The notes: generated by a model from the sequence alone, not told the origin. Shown: positions 25,044-33,723, counted from the first letter of the stretch. The stretch is DNA of 64,000 nt from Pantoea sp. At-9b (GCF_000175935.2 NC_014838.1:248001-312000), one strand, 5' to 3'. Made by a program: numbers and translations.

Positions 25044-25814
25044 ATGAAAAAGAGCCTGTCCATTGCCTTGCTGCTTTCCCTCTCGGCGTTCACCCATTTT
25101 GCTCAGGCGCAACAAACCCTGCGGCTGGGGGTTGATCCCACGTTTCCCCCCTTTGAATCAAAGGCGGCTGATGGTTCTCTTGAGGGGTTTGATATCGACC
25201 TTGGCAACGCGATTTGCGCGCAGGCGAAGGTTAAGTGCCAATGGGTAGAGATGGGGTTTGACAGCAGTATCCCGGCGCTACAGGCGAAGAAATTTGATGC
25301 CATTCTGTCCGCCATGTCGATGACCGAAAAACGCCGTCAACAGGTGGCGTTTACCGATATGCTTTACAACACCCCGAGCGCGTTGTTGGCCCCCGCCGCC
25401 AGTAAACTGACCACCGATGTGGCCACCTTGCGCGGTAAAACAATCGGCGTGGCGCAGGGCACCATCCAGGAAACCTATGCCAAAACCAAATGGGCACCGG
25501 AAGGGGTCAATGTGGTGTCTTATCCTAACCAGATGGAGGTCTACCCGGATCTGATTGCCGGACGTCTCGATGGCAGCCTGAGCAATGCCGTCTCGGCTGA
25601 GCAGGGTTTCCTGACCAAACCGGAGGGCAAGGATTACGCGATTAAAGGGACGCTGACCGACAAAAAGATCTTTGGCGATGGCGTCGGTATTGCGTTACGC
25701 AAAGGCGATGAGGCGAACCTGAAGATGATCAACGCGGCGCTGGCAGAAATACATAAAAACGGCACTTATGAAGTGCTGACCAGGAAATACTTCAAATTTA
25801 ACGTTTATCCCTAA
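25044..25814 (+). CDS. Polar amino-acid ABC transporter periplasmic binding protein (ArgT/HisJ-like)
   Basis: 256 residues from the ATG at 25044 with GGAG upstream. A Sec signal peptide ends at AQA (residue 22). The mature protein starts with LRLGVDPTFPPFESKAADGSLEGFDIDL, the standard entry of the ArgT/HisJ family, and has the SAMSMTEKRRQQVAFTD hinge and GDGVGIALRKGD near the end. It binds a basic or polar amino acid in the periplasm. No permease or ATPase genes adjoin it, so it must work with a transporter encoded elsewhere, perhaps that of 30613-32764. It is followed by a terminator. Confidence 0.9.
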   Translation: MKKSLSIALLLSLSAFTHFAQAQQTLRLGVDPTFPPFESKAADGSLEGFDIDLGNAICAQAKVKCQWVEMGFDSSIPALQAKKFDAILSAMSMTEKRRQQVAFTDMLYNTPSALLAPAASKLTTDVATLRGKTIGVAQGTIQETYAKTKWAPEGVNVVSYPNQMEVYPDLIAGRLDGSLSNAVSAEQGFLTKPEGKDYAIKGTLTDKKIFGDGVGIALRKGDEANLKMINAALAEIHKNGTYEVLTRKYFKFNVYP

Positions 25815-25819
25815 TCCCT

Positions 25820-25850
25820 CACGGCGCGGCTTTGCGCGCCGTGACCTTTT
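25820..25850 (+). terminator. Intrinsic terminator after binding protein gene
   Basis: CACGGCGCG (25820-25828), loop GCTTTG, CGCGCCGTG (25835-25843), ACC and TTTT. A stable GC-rich nine-base stem. Confidence 0.75.
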
Positions 25851-25867
25851 CCTGGAATCTGAACGCT

Positions 25868-26959
25868 ATGTCACTACCGCACTACCTCCCCCAGCGTAGC
25901 CGCTTTTTGGTTGCTGCCGAACGCAAAGGCGCAGTTATCACATCCTATGCCCATCCGTTGCCTGGCCCGCAGGGAGAAGCGCTCTACACCGATGTCGCGT
26001 TAATCGGTTCGCCCTCCGCTTCACGTCTGATGTTGGTGGTGTCAGGCACCCATGGCGTTGAGGGCTATTACGGATCGGATTGCCAAATTGCCTGGCTGGA
26101 GGCGCTGGACGTTAATGCCTTGCCCGATGAAAGCGCCGTACTGCTGATCCACTTGCTCAATCCGTGGGGGGCCGCGCATTTGCGTCGGGTCAATGAAGAC
26201 AATCTTGATTTGAACCGCAACTTTGTTGACTTCAACCAACCACTGCCCGCCAACCCGGATTATGCGCAGTGGCACGGAATCTACCACGGCGATCGTGCCA
26301 GCGCCGATCAGCAGCTGGCGGCAGCACTGCATCATGATGGCTGGCACGCGGTAAAACGCGTCGTGGAAGCGGGGCAATATGTTGCCGCCGACGGCTTCTT
26401 TTTTGGCGGTTATCAGCCAAGTTGGTCGTACCGCACCATGCAAACCATCATTGCGGCACATCTGTCGCGGGCTAACACCATCCTCAGTTTTGATCTGCAT
26501 ACCGGCGCGGGGGCGTGGGGGCATCCCATGTTGCTGTCGATTGCCGAACAACGTTATCCGGCTCACGACTGGGGCAAGGAGATTTACGCTGAGTGGCTGA
26601 CACTGCTGTTCACCGGTGCCGGACGTGATAGTGCTACCGGCGTGACTGCCACGGCGACCGGTTATCTGTCGCAGTTTCTGCTGACCGCATTGCCCGCGAC
26701 AACCCTGTTGCCGCTGGTGGTGGAGTGCGGCACCTATGCCGGAGAAGAGATGCACGGGCGGGTGCGGGATGATCATTGGCTGCATTTATATGGCGATCCT
26801 GGCAGCGTTGCGGGGCAGGCAATCAAGCAGGCGCTGGTGGAAGGCTTCTGGCCTACGGATGCAGACTGGCGCGCGCTGGTGGCGTTCCGTACTCAGCAGA
26901 TTTTTCAGCGGGGTTGGCGTGCCCTGAATGACACGCCGGTTGTTTATAGCCGCCCGTAA
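25868..26959 (+). CDS. DUF2817 family M14-like metallohydrolase
   Basis: 363 residues. Motifs of the DUF2817/M14 carboxypeptidase-like family are visible: SGTHGVEGYYGS with an HxxE zinc pair, NEDNLDLNRNFVDF with the substrate-binding Asn-Arg, a third metal histidine in LSFDLHTGAG, and a C-terminal VECGTY with a candidate glutamate. It probably removes a terminal residue or acyl group from a small peptide or conjugate. It has no signal peptide, so it acts in the cytoplasm. It follows an amino-acid binding protein gene after a terminator and ends 16 bp inside the convergent oxygenase gene. Confidence 0.82.
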   Translation: MSLPHYLPQRSRFLVAAERKGAVITSYAHPLPGPQGEALYTDVALIGSPSASRLMLVVSGTHGVEGYYGSDCQIAWLEALDVNALPDESAVLLIHLLNPWGAAHLRRVNEDNLDLNRNFVDFNQPLPANPDYAQWHGIYHGDRASADQQLAAALHHDGWHAVKRVVEAGQYVAADGFFFGGYQPSWSYRTMQTIIAAHLSRANTILSFDLHTGAGAWGHPMLLSIAEQRYPAHDWGKEIYAEWLTLLFTGAGRDSATGVTATATGYLSQFLLTALPATTLLPLVVECGTYAGEEMHGRVRDDHWLHLYGDPGSVAGQAIKQALVEGFWPTDADWRALVAFRTQQIFQRGWRALNDTPVVYSRP

Positions 26960-27732
26960 AAGGTCATGCGTGCGGTTTCTGATAAGGCAATCCCCGGAGC
27001 GGTGTTATACGCCAGCACCGCCAGCATCCGCGTAACTTCGCCCTCGGTCGGGGTGACGCGATGTAATGAGTTGCGACCACGAAACAGCACCAGGTCGCCT
27101 GCATCAATCGCCAGCGCATCCACCGGCTGGCGTTCATCCAGCACGGCGGCGACACCGTCATAGTTCATCTCACCGCCATCGGCATCGCGCAGATCCTTCA
27201 CGTACTGGAACACACCGCCCGCCAGCGGTTTCTGCACCAGCAGGGTGATAGCAAATGATGAATTATCGAAATGCCAACCCAGCTCCTGGCCGTGTGGGGC
27301 GTAATGCAGGTTGATGGAAGACAGCGGATCGGCATACGGATAGAGCGCCGCTTCGCCTAACACCTCGCACAGAAAGGACTGAAATACCGCATCATTATAG
27401 AGTCGACGCAGCGGGGAATCCGCCCTGATGGCGTCATCGGTAATACAGCCTTTGGTACTGATCACCTCACGATTGCGTGGATGATCGGCACTTAAGGCGT
27501 CATCCGGTTTCATCAGATAGACGTTATGTTTGCTGACGGTGTGATAAGCCAGATGGCGTTGCGCGTTACCTTCCTCGATGATGGCTTGCAAGGCGGCGGG
27601 TGATAAAAACTGGCGTAACACCAGCGCGCCATGTTGGTTTAGTTGTGCACGGCAGTGCTGACGCCAGTCGTGATCGGCCAGCGGGTGCAGGTCCAGACGT
27701 ACCAGAGACTCAGGCATAACAACAATTCTCAT
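26944..27732 (-). CDS. 2-oxoglutarate/Fe(II)-dependent oxygenase (HalD/ArpA-like)
   Basis: 262 residues; the ATG at 27717 is an alternative start. The iron facial triad is intact: His154-x-Asp156 (WHFDNSS) and His224 (NSLHRVTPT), with Arg235 (EVTRML) for 2-oxoglutarate. The surrounding pattern (REVISTKGC, NLHYAPHGQELGWHFD) is like the group containing the amino-acid halogenase HalD. Because the Asp of HxD is kept, hydroxylation and not halogenation is expected. The neighbourhood (amino-acid transport, CtlX, ureohydrolase) suggests a free amino acid substrate such as lysine, arginine or citrulline; this is inference. Divergent from a LysR gene. Confidence 0.8.
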   Translation of the reverse strand: MRIVVMPESLVRLDLHPLADHDWRQHCRAQLNQHGALVLRQFLSPAALQAIIEEGNAQRHLAYHTVSKHNVYLMKPDDALSADHPRNREVISTKGCITDDAIRADSPLRRLYNDAVFQSFLCEVLGEAALYPYADPLSSINLHYAPHGQELGWHFDNSSFAITLLVQKPLAGGVFQYVKDLRDADGGEMNYDGVAAVLDERQPVDALAIDAGDLVLFRGRNSLHRVTPTEGEVTRMLAVLAYNTAPGIALSETARMTFYGRL

Positions 27733-27816
27733 GATTAGCAGGTGTGATGTTACTCTAACTGCGGCCAGCGTGGCCGTGTAACGATAAATACTTAATACCC
27801 TGATAAGGAAGCCTTA

Positions 27817-28725
27817 ATGCCTGCCCAAGCGCCGCGTCTGCCAAAAATCAGTGTCATCCAGTCATTCAAGGTGGCGGCCGAGTTAGGCAGCCTGGCGAAA
27901 GCGGCGGCACAACTGGCGCTCACCCCGGCAGCGGTCAGTCAACAGATTCGCCAACTGGAAGAACAATTGGGTAGCGCGCTGTTTTTGCGCACGCAAAGCG
28001 GCGTCATGCTGACCGATACCGGCAAGGAGTATTTACGCTATGTCACTGAAGCATTTGATATTCTGCATCTCGGCCAGCAAAATATTCGCCATGCAGCGGT
28101 GACACCCAAACTGACGGTGTACGCATTGCCCGCGTTGGCGTCGAAATGGTTATTACCGCAACTGGCCGCCTGGCGTGCTCATTGCCCGGATATCGACCTC
28201 TCGCTGCACGGCACGCACGCGCAAGTGGATTTCACCGCTATGCCTGCTGATTTTGTCATTTGTTTTGGCGAAGATCGCTATCCGCAACTGGATAAGCAAT
28301 GGTTGTTTCATGACGAAGTACTGCCGGTTGCCAGCCCGGCGCTATTGCAGCGCTACGCCAGTGCCGACGTCTTCAACCATGCCCCGTTAATTCACCTGGA
28401 CTGGGGCAATGAGGGGCGATTTTTGCCCGACTGGCGCAGCTGGTTTCAGGCGAAAGGCCGGATGGAACCGGCACCGCAACCGGCGTTTAGCTTTAACCTG
28501 ACTTCACTGGCGATTGATGCGGCGGTAGCCGGTGCCGGGCTGCTGCTGGGGCAGCGACGTTTGATTGCGGCAGAGTTGGCGCGTGGGGACCTGGTGGTGG
28601 TTGATGAACTGAGCCTGCCACTTAGCAAACCTTATTTTCTTGCCTGGCCACAGCGTACCCTGAGCCAGCCAGGCTGTGAGGCGATGATTAACTGGCTCCG
28701 TGCATTGGGCGCGGCGGGCGGTTAG
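27817..28725 (+). CDS. LysR-family regulator (GcvA-like)
   Basis: 302 residues. The N-terminus (PKISVIQSFKVAAELGSLAKAAAQLALTPAAVSQQIRQLEEQLG) is a GcvA-type winged helix. The effector domain follows, with LPALASKWLLPQLAAW and LIHLDWGNEG typical of this branch. It is divergent from the 2OG oxygenase gene (84 bp gap) and its end overlaps the convergent ctlX gene by 38 bp. Likely targets are the oxygenase or the DUF2817 gene. GcvA-like regulators often respond to amino acids. Confidence 0.88.
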   Translation: MPAQAPRLPKISVIQSFKVAAELGSLAKAAAQLALTPAAVSQQIRQLEEQLGSALFLRTQSGVMLTDTGKEYLRYVTEAFDILHLGQQNIRHAAVTPKLTVYALPALASKWLLPQLAAWRAHCPDIDLSLHGTHAQVDFTAMPADFVICFGEDRYPQLDKQWLFHDEVLPVASPALLQRYASADVFNHAPLIHLDWGNEGRFLPDWRSWFQAKGRMEPAPQPAFSFNLTSLAIDAAVAGAGLLLGQRRLIAAELARGDLVVVDELSLPLSKPYFLAWPQRTLSQPGCEAMINWLRALGAAGG

Positions 28726-29644
28726 TGATCGCTGGCGCAAAAATTTCTGCCAGCATGCAGCGAGCGCCACCGCCACCATGTTGCTCGATTACCGCGATCG
28801 GGGCGCGCACGATGCGGGCGTAAGCGCTCAGCATCTGTTGTTGTTCCGGGGTAAAGGCGTCCCAGGCCTGCTCAGACATGGCGATCACCGGATGTCCATC
28901 GCCATCATGCAGTTCGAGGATATTGCCGCAGAAGGCCTGCATTTGTGCCTGGCTAATGGCGATAAGGGTTTTCCCGCTCGCTTGCAGGCTGGTGATCAAT
29001 CGATCACGCGTTTCAGGGTCAACCACGGCCTCCAGACACACCACGGCGTAACGGATGCCGACACTCATCATGACATTGGTGTGGTAAATCGCCCGACCTT
29101 GCGCATCCTGTGCAGTAAATTCAATCACCCGGTAACCGCTCTGCTGCTGCCACGCCTGCAAGACGCGCGCCGAGCTGCGTGACGATCGGCAGACCCAGGC
29201 GATGCGGTGCTGATGATCGCATACCAGTGACCCGGTGCCCTCCAGATATTCTCCCTGCTGCTCCCAGCCGCTCAGATCGAGGGTGGGGAGCAGGTGGAAG
29301 CGCTGTGCCAGCGCGGCGATGATCGCCGGATGGCGTTCACGGCGACGGTTGGGGGCTTCCATGGGAAACAGTGTCAGGCTGCCGTCATGCTGCAAGGTGA
29401 TCCAGTTATTGGGGAACAGCGCATCCGGCGTATTATTGTCGGGGTGATCGTGCAATACCAGTACCTCAATACCGGCGGCGCGCAGGGCACTGACATAGCG
29501 ATCAAAAGCCAGCTCCGCCTGTTGCTGTAGCTGCGCAGGGAGCAGGCTGGCATCCGCATGCTGAAAAGCATTGCTGCTGGCGGTTTCTGGATTCAGGCAA
29601 AAACGCCCTGGCCGCACCATAAATACGCGATTGGTGGTTTGCAT
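28688..29644 (-). CDS. ctlX: Citrulline utilization hydrolase CtlX-like
   Basis: 318 residues of the amidinotransferase/DDAH-like pentein fold. Catalytic-type residues are in place: FPNNW (77-81), LEGTGSL with Glu135 (134-140), His188 in IYHTNVMMSVG and the nucleophile Cys296 in GGGGARCMLAEIF. CtlX proteins hydrolyse citrulline-type ureido or guanidino groups. It is the last gene of an operon with an arginase-family enzyme and an amino-acid importer, which fits arginine, citrulline or methylated-arginine breakdown. Sixty-three bases separate it from the ureohydrolase gene. Substrate assignment is by family resemblance. Confidence 0.82.
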   Translation of the reverse strand: MQTTNRVFMVRPGRFCLNPETASSNAFQHADASLLPAQLQQQAELAFDRYVSALRAAGIEVLVLHDHPDNNTPDALFPNNWITLQHDGSLTLFPMEAPNRRRERHPAIIAALAQRFHLLPTLDLSGWEQQGEYLEGTGSLVCDHQHRIAWVCRSSRSSARVLQAWQQQSGYRVIEFTAQDAQGRAIYHTNVMMSVGIRYAVVCLEAVVDPETRDRLITSLQASGKTLIAISQAQMQAFCGNILELHDGDGHPVIAMSEQAWDAFTPEQQQMLSAYARIVRAPIAVIEQHGGGGARCMLAEIFAPAITNRPPRPMHGAS

Positions 29645-29707
29645 GTTATTTCTCGTTATTTAACGTGGTCGAACCGGCGTGATGGATCACGCCGATTCGG
29701 GTAGCGA

Positions 29708-30595
29708 CTAAGGCTGCTGGCTACCGTACACCGCGAAGGTAAAGGCCAGATACGCGGCCAGCGTGGAGGTCATATCGCCGACATCTTTCGTCGGATTCAC
29801 TTCTGTAATCGCCATCGCCGCGCAATGGGGGGCCAGCATGCTCACCATCTGTAATGCCTGATCCGAGGTGATACCGCCTGGCTCATGCGCACCGGCACCT
29901 GGCGCATAGGCGGGGTCGACGGAGTCAATATCAAAGGAGAGGAAGAGATGGTCGGCGTTTTTTACCCGTTCCAGCGCTCGGCGCACGGTTTCTTCTGGAC
30001 CGATTTTCAGCACTTCACGGGCGCTGAGGTGGATGAGATCGTTATCGTGCTTAAATTTGCCGGAAGCAGGGAAGTTGAAATGCCGCTCGCACAGTTGAAT
30101 ACAATCCGTGGGGGCGATGCGTTCCAGCTCCAGTGAACGGCGCATCCCGCTCGACTGACTGTGGCGGCCCTGCATTTCACTCTCATCCATCAAATCGAGA
30201 TGGGCATCAAAATGGATAATGCCGATACGGCCTGGCAACGCATCATGAACGCCATGGGCCACCGGGAACAGCAAGCTATCGTCACCGCCGATCATAATAG
30301 GCACACGGCCCGCCGCGATGGAGGCCATCACCGCTTCGCGGGTGGCAGCAAAGGTTTTCAGGGTATCGCTGGGCACGACATCCACGTCCCCCCGATCCAC
30401 CAGCAATTGCTCGCCCACCGTCATTTCACTGTCCGTTTCCAGACAATATATTTTTCCCTGCTGAATACGCATATTGATCCAGCGTGCGCACTCGCGCACT
30501 TTAGCCGGTGCATAACGCGATCCCGGCCAGCCCAACGTGGCTTCGCCATCAAAAGGGATACCCCACAAATCAAATTGTCGTGTGTTTGTTGTCAT
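29708..30595 (-). CDS. Arginase/agmatinase-family ureohydrolase with altered metal motif
   Basis: 295 residues with GAGGAAA ahead of the start. Two manganese motifs are canonical: DAHLD (Asp130-Asp134) and SFDIDSVDP (Asp222, Asp224). The first, normally GGDHS, reads GGDDS, so the metal-binding histidine is replaced by Asp106. The N-terminal GIPFDGEATLGWPGSRYAP is typical of agmatinase-like members. It would release urea from a guanidino compound in the cytoplasm. It is encoded between the importer genes and ctlX. The exact substrate (agmatine, guanidinobutyrate, arginine and others) cannot be read, and the changed ligand may alter it. Confidence 0.85.
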   Translation of the reverse strand: MTTNTRQFDLWGIPFDGEATLGWPGSRYAPAKVRECARWINMRIQQGKIYCLETDSEMTVGEQLLVDRGDVDVVPSDTLKTFAATREAVMASIAAGRVPIMIGGDDSLLFPVAHGVHDALPGRIGIIHFDAHLDLMDESEMQGRHSQSSGMRRSLELERIAPTDCIQLCERHFNFPASGKFKHDNDLIHLSAREVLKIGPEETVRRALERVKNADHLFLSFDIDSVDPAYAPGAGAHEPGGITSDQALQMVSMLAPHCAAMAITEVNPTKDVGDMTSTLAAYLAFTFAVYGSQQP

Positions 30596-30612
30596 ATTTT
30601 CCTCGATCCTGA

Positions 30613-31305
30613 TTAACGACGTTTACCGTTGAGATAACTCGCGTAGCGTTTTTCTAAATAACGAAATGCCAGCACCAGACTCAGTGTCAGTACTAAATAA
30701 ATTGCGCCAGCAGTGACATAAGGTTCGAACTGAATGTAATAATTAAGACTAATATTACGCGCCACGCCAGTTACCTCCATCAATGTTACCGTACTGGCCA
30801 GCGAGGTGGCGTGCAGCATCATAATGGTTTCATTGCCATATAAGGACAGTGAACGGCTTAGCATCGCCGGAAATAATATCCTTCGTGCCAGCGTGGGGTA
30901 ACTCATGCCAAAAGCTCTGGCGGCTTCAATTTCTCCCGCAGGCAGGTGGCGCAAACCGCCGGCGAAAATTTCCGTGGTATAGGCGGCGGTATTCAGAATA
31001 AAAGCCAGTAATACGCAAATCAGTGGGCTGGAAAGCCACGGCCAGAGAAAACTGGCACGTAATAAATCAAACTGCGCCAGACCGTAATAAATTAAAAACA
31101 GCTGGATTAATAACGGCGTTCCGCGAAAAGTGGTGGTGTAGAGAAAAATCAACCCGCGCAGGGGACGTGGCGCACTGTCACGCGCCAGCGCCAGCAGTAC
31201 TGAAATGACAAAGGCGATGGCCAGCGAGACCACGGTGAGCAGCAGGGTTAACGCCGTGCCGTGCAGGTACATGGCGAAGTTGTCAGCGATAATATCCCAG
31301 CTCAT
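30613..31305 (-). CDS. Polar amino-acid ABC permease (HisM/ArtM-like)
   Basis: 230 residues, five or six membrane segments, with the GTPLLIQLFLIYYGL entry and the EAA-type coupling loop (EIEAARAFGMSYPTLARRILFPAMLSRSLSLYGNE). This family imports polar amino acids together with a sister permease, here encoded just upstream with a four-base ATGA overlap. Seventeen bases separate it from the ureohydrolase gene. No ATP-binding gene is in the operon. Confidence 0.92.
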   Translation of the reverse strand: MSWDIIADNFAMYLHGTALTLLLTVVSLAIAFVISVLLALARDSAPRPLRGLIFLYTTTFRGTPLLIQLFLIYYGLAQFDLLRASFLWPWLSSPLICVLLAFILNTAAYTTEIFAGGLRHLPAGEIEAARAFGMSYPTLARRILFPAMLSRSLSLYGNETIMMLHATSLASTVTLMEVTGVARNISLNYYIQFEPYVTAGAIYLVLTLSLVLAFRYLEKRYASYLNGKRR

Positions 31306-31991
31306 GGATTCGCTCCCCGCACCGCCAGCGTGTAACGCAGGCTGAGACGGTGCAACGCGGCGACCGACAGCAGGGTAACCGCCAGATAAAATCCGGCTGC
31401 CAGCAGATAGAAGGTAAAGGGTTTGCCGGTGGACTCCGCCGCCCCTTTGGCGCTGAACATGATGTCCTGTAATCCTAATAATGAAGCCAATGCCGTCGCC
31501 TTAACCAGCACCAGCCAGTTATTGGTAAAACCGGGTAATGCCAGACGGATCAATTGCGGCAGAATAATACGCAGGAAAATTGCGCGCCCGGTAAAACCAA
31601 ATGCCTGTGCGGCTTCAATCTCGCTGTGGGGAATATTGGTTAAGGCATAGCGAAACGTTTCCGTCATATAAGCGCCAAAAATAAACCCCAGCGTCACCAG
31701 GCTGGCAATAAAGGGGCTGAATTCGACGGAATAATTCAGCCCGATATTTTCCAGGCCACTATTTAACAGGGCAGGCACGCTGTAAAAAACCAACAGCATT
31801 AACACTAAATCTGGAATACCCCGAGCCAGCAGAGTATAAGGCGTGACAATGGCCTTAACCCAGCGGATGCCAGATTGTTTTCCCAGTGCGCCCAGCAGTC
31901 CAAGAATGACGGCTAATAATAGCGAGGCAAACGCCAGTTGTAGCGAAACCCATCCCGCATTCAGGACCATTAAATAGTAATTACCCGACAT
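31302..31991 (-). CDS. Polar amino-acid ABC permease (HisQ-like)
   Basis: 229 residues with the HisQ-type pattern: an RGIPDLVLMLLVFYSVP loop, and an EAA coupling segment (EIEAAQAFGFTGRAIFLRIILPQLIRLALPGFTN). It pairs with the next permease to form the membrane channel of a histidine/lysine/arginine/ornithine-type importer. It starts five bases after the stop of the binding protein gene and its stop overlaps the next start. The partner ATPase must come from elsewhere in the genome. Confidence 0.92.
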   Translation of the reverse strand: MSGNYYLMVLNAGWVSLQLAFASLLLAVILGLLGALGKQSGIRWVKAIVTPYTLLARGIPDLVLMLLVFYSVPALLNSGLENIGLNYSVEFSPFIASLVTLGFIFGAYMTETFRYALTNIPHSEIEAAQAFGFTGRAIFLRIILPQLIRLALPGFTNNWLVLVKATALASLLGLQDIMFSAKGAAESTGKPFTFYLLAAGFYLAVTLLSVAALHRLSLRYTLAVRGANP

Positions 31992-31996
31992 GACGT

Positions 31997-32764
31997 TTAC
32001 TCAGCTGTAAAATACTTCTTATTAAGTGCATCCAGTTCGCCATCGGCGCGAACCTTTGCCAGTCCCTGATTGATCTTTTCGACCAGCGCGGTGTTTTTCT
32101 TATTCATCGCGATCCCCACCCCTTCACCAAATTCCGGCGCGTCTTTCCCGGTCAGGCGCGGGCCAACCAGTTGATAATCTTTACCGTCGTCTTTTTTCAG
32201 GAAACTATAAATAATCTGCGCTTCATAGCTCATGAAGATATCAGCACGCCCGGCGGTTAAATCGAGGTAGGGTGCGCTGCCGCCGTCATAACGTTTGATG
32301 GTACTGCCCGGATAATGTTTGGTGACGAAGGTGTCCATCGGTGTGCCGGTCTGGACGGCGATGACTTTTCCTTTCAACGCTTCCGGGCTGGTGTCGGTGA
32401 GGGTGCCTTTTTTCGCGACAAAGCGGAACACCGGATGATCGTAAATGTCGCTAAAAGCCATGACGCGGCGGCGGGCATCGGTGACGGTCAACTGCGAAAT
32501 GAGCGCGTCGTATTTGTTGTTCATCAGGCCGGGGATCATGCCGTCCCACGGGGCGCTGATGACATTGCAATCCAGTGCCGCCGCTGTACAGATGGCGTGC
32601 ATCAGATCGACGTCATAACCCACCAGCTTGCCGTTGGCATCAATCGATTCAAACGGCGGGAAGGTGGCATCAGTGGCGATGGTGATCGTGCCGGGAGCGG
32701 CATACAACGACCCGGCCAGGCCCGCAGCGGCGAGGGCCAGCATCAATTTTGCTATTTTCATCAT
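31997..32764 (-). CDS. Polar amino-acid binding protein (HisJ/ArgT-like)
   Basis: 255 residues; the second of two consecutive ATGs (32761) fits the GAGG ribosome site slightly better. The signal peptide ends near SLYA (residue 22). The mature start TITIATDATFPPFESIDANGKLVGYDVDLMHAIC is the classic amino-acid-binding motif, with the ISQLTVTDARRRVMAFSDIY hinge. It delivers the substrate to the two permeases downstream. It is the first structural gene after the XRE-cupin regulator. Confidence 0.92.
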   Translation of the reverse strand: MMKIAKLMLALAAAGLAGSLYAAPGTITIATDATFPPFESIDANGKLVGYDVDLMHAICTAAALDCNVISAPWDGMIPGLMNNKYDALISQLTVTDARRRVMAFSDIYDHPVFRFVAKKGTLTDTSPEALKGKVIAVQTGTPMDTFVTKHYPGSTIKRYDGGSAPYLDLTAGRADIFMSYEAQIIYSFLKKDDGKDYQLVGPRLTGKDAPEFGEGVGIAMNKKNTALVEKINQGLAKVRADGELDALNKKYFTAE

Positions 32765-32823
32765 TATTCCTCTGGTGTGGTGTTAAACGCTGAACAAAAA
32801 ACAATGACAGCCATAGGCACGCC

Positions 32824-33423
32824 CTAATTGCCCGACGGTGGCGGCACGATGACCCAAATGGCGGTACACATCTGGTCCGGAGAGATGTTGTGCCAGGTAT
32901 GGGGCAGTGAAGGTTTAAAGGTGAGGGTATCGCCTTTGGCGAGCAGGTAGCGCTGCTCCTCCACCACGATTTCCAGTTCACCGCTCAGGACATGCACCAT
33001 ATCGGCGGCAGCGTTCAGGGTGTAGGGTTCCGCGCCGGAACCGCCCAGCGGATCGATCTCGGAGTACAACACCATCATGTCGTCGTTAACCCCACCGCTG
33101 ATGAGATATTCACGCATCTTTTCGCCGCCGAGGCTGATGGGGGTGCCTTGCCCGGCGGGCACAAAACTGGTCGACGGCGGATCGAACAGTTTGGCAGGCG
33201 TAATGCCAACGACTTCGCAAACCTTAAGCAGGGTGGCGATCGATGCCTGAGTGACGTTGCGCTCAAGGCGACTGATAAAGGACTTACTGACCCCGACTTT
33301 TTCCGCCACCTCTTCAATGCGCATTCCACGCGCTTTACGTACTGCACGCAGGCGTATCCCGACGTTAAAGTCTGGGGTATTATTTGCTTCCTGACCGTGA
33401 TTATCCGCTTCGTCTTCTGCCAT
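32824..33423 (-). CDS. XRE-cupin transcriptional regulator
   Basis: 199 residues. The helix-turn-helix (about 22-80) reads GIRLRAVRKARGMRIEEVAEKVGVSKSFISRLERNVTQAS in part. The cupin_2 sensor (about 120-195) has MVHVLSGELEIVVEEQRYLLAKGDTLTFKPSLPHTWHN with its metal-type histidines. Such PuuR/SutR-like regulators sense small nitrogenous metabolites. It heads the guanidino/citrulline operon and faces the SLC13-type permease gene. Operator-like TTACCT/AGGTAA pairs lie in the shared 300-bp region. Confidence 0.9.
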   Translation of the reverse strand: MAEDEADNHGQEANNTPDFNVGIRLRAVRKARGMRIEEVAEKVGVSKSFISRLERNVTQASIATLLKVCEVVGITPAKLFDPPSTSFVPAGQGTPISLGGEKMREYLISGGVNDDMMVLYSEIDPLGGSGAEPYTLNAAADMVHVLSGELEIVVEEQRYLLAKGDTLTFKPSLPHTWHNISPDQMCTAIWVIVPPPSGN

Positions 33424-33446
33424 TTTCTGAGCCTGAGTTGCGTATT

Positions 33447-33462
33447 AGGTAACTTTTTACCT
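33447..33462. promoter_or_regulatory. Inverted repeat AGGTAA-N4-TTACCT
   Basis: Lies 24 bp upstream of the XRE-cupin start. The same half-sites recur in opposite arrangement at 33581-33595, so it is a likely operator for the regulator. Confidence 0.6.
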
Positions 33463-33580
33463 TAAGCAATGCTTGTGCCAGAGAAGTGCGTATCAATGCA
33501 TTTTTTATTATCTATCTGATTTTATTGTTTAATGATCTATCCCTTCAATTTTCATGCTGCGGATCTTCGTCTCTAAAAAG

Positions 33581-33595
33581 TTACCTATCAGGTAA
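33581..33595. promoter_or_regulatory. Inverted repeat TTACCT-N3-AGGTAA
   Basis: Second member of the operator pair, 129 bp upstream of the divergent permease gene. The 33424-33723 stretch otherwise holds no gene. Confidence 0.6.
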
Positions 33596-33723
33596 TGCGA
33601 TCATTTTATGTGCGCCTTTTGCACTAAAAAACGGCATCGCCCATAGCGCAACGCAGCAGGGATGTTGTAAAAGTTGCAGCAGAGGAAACTTTCTTTCCCA
33701 CCCAGAAACGGAGTTCAGCGGCG

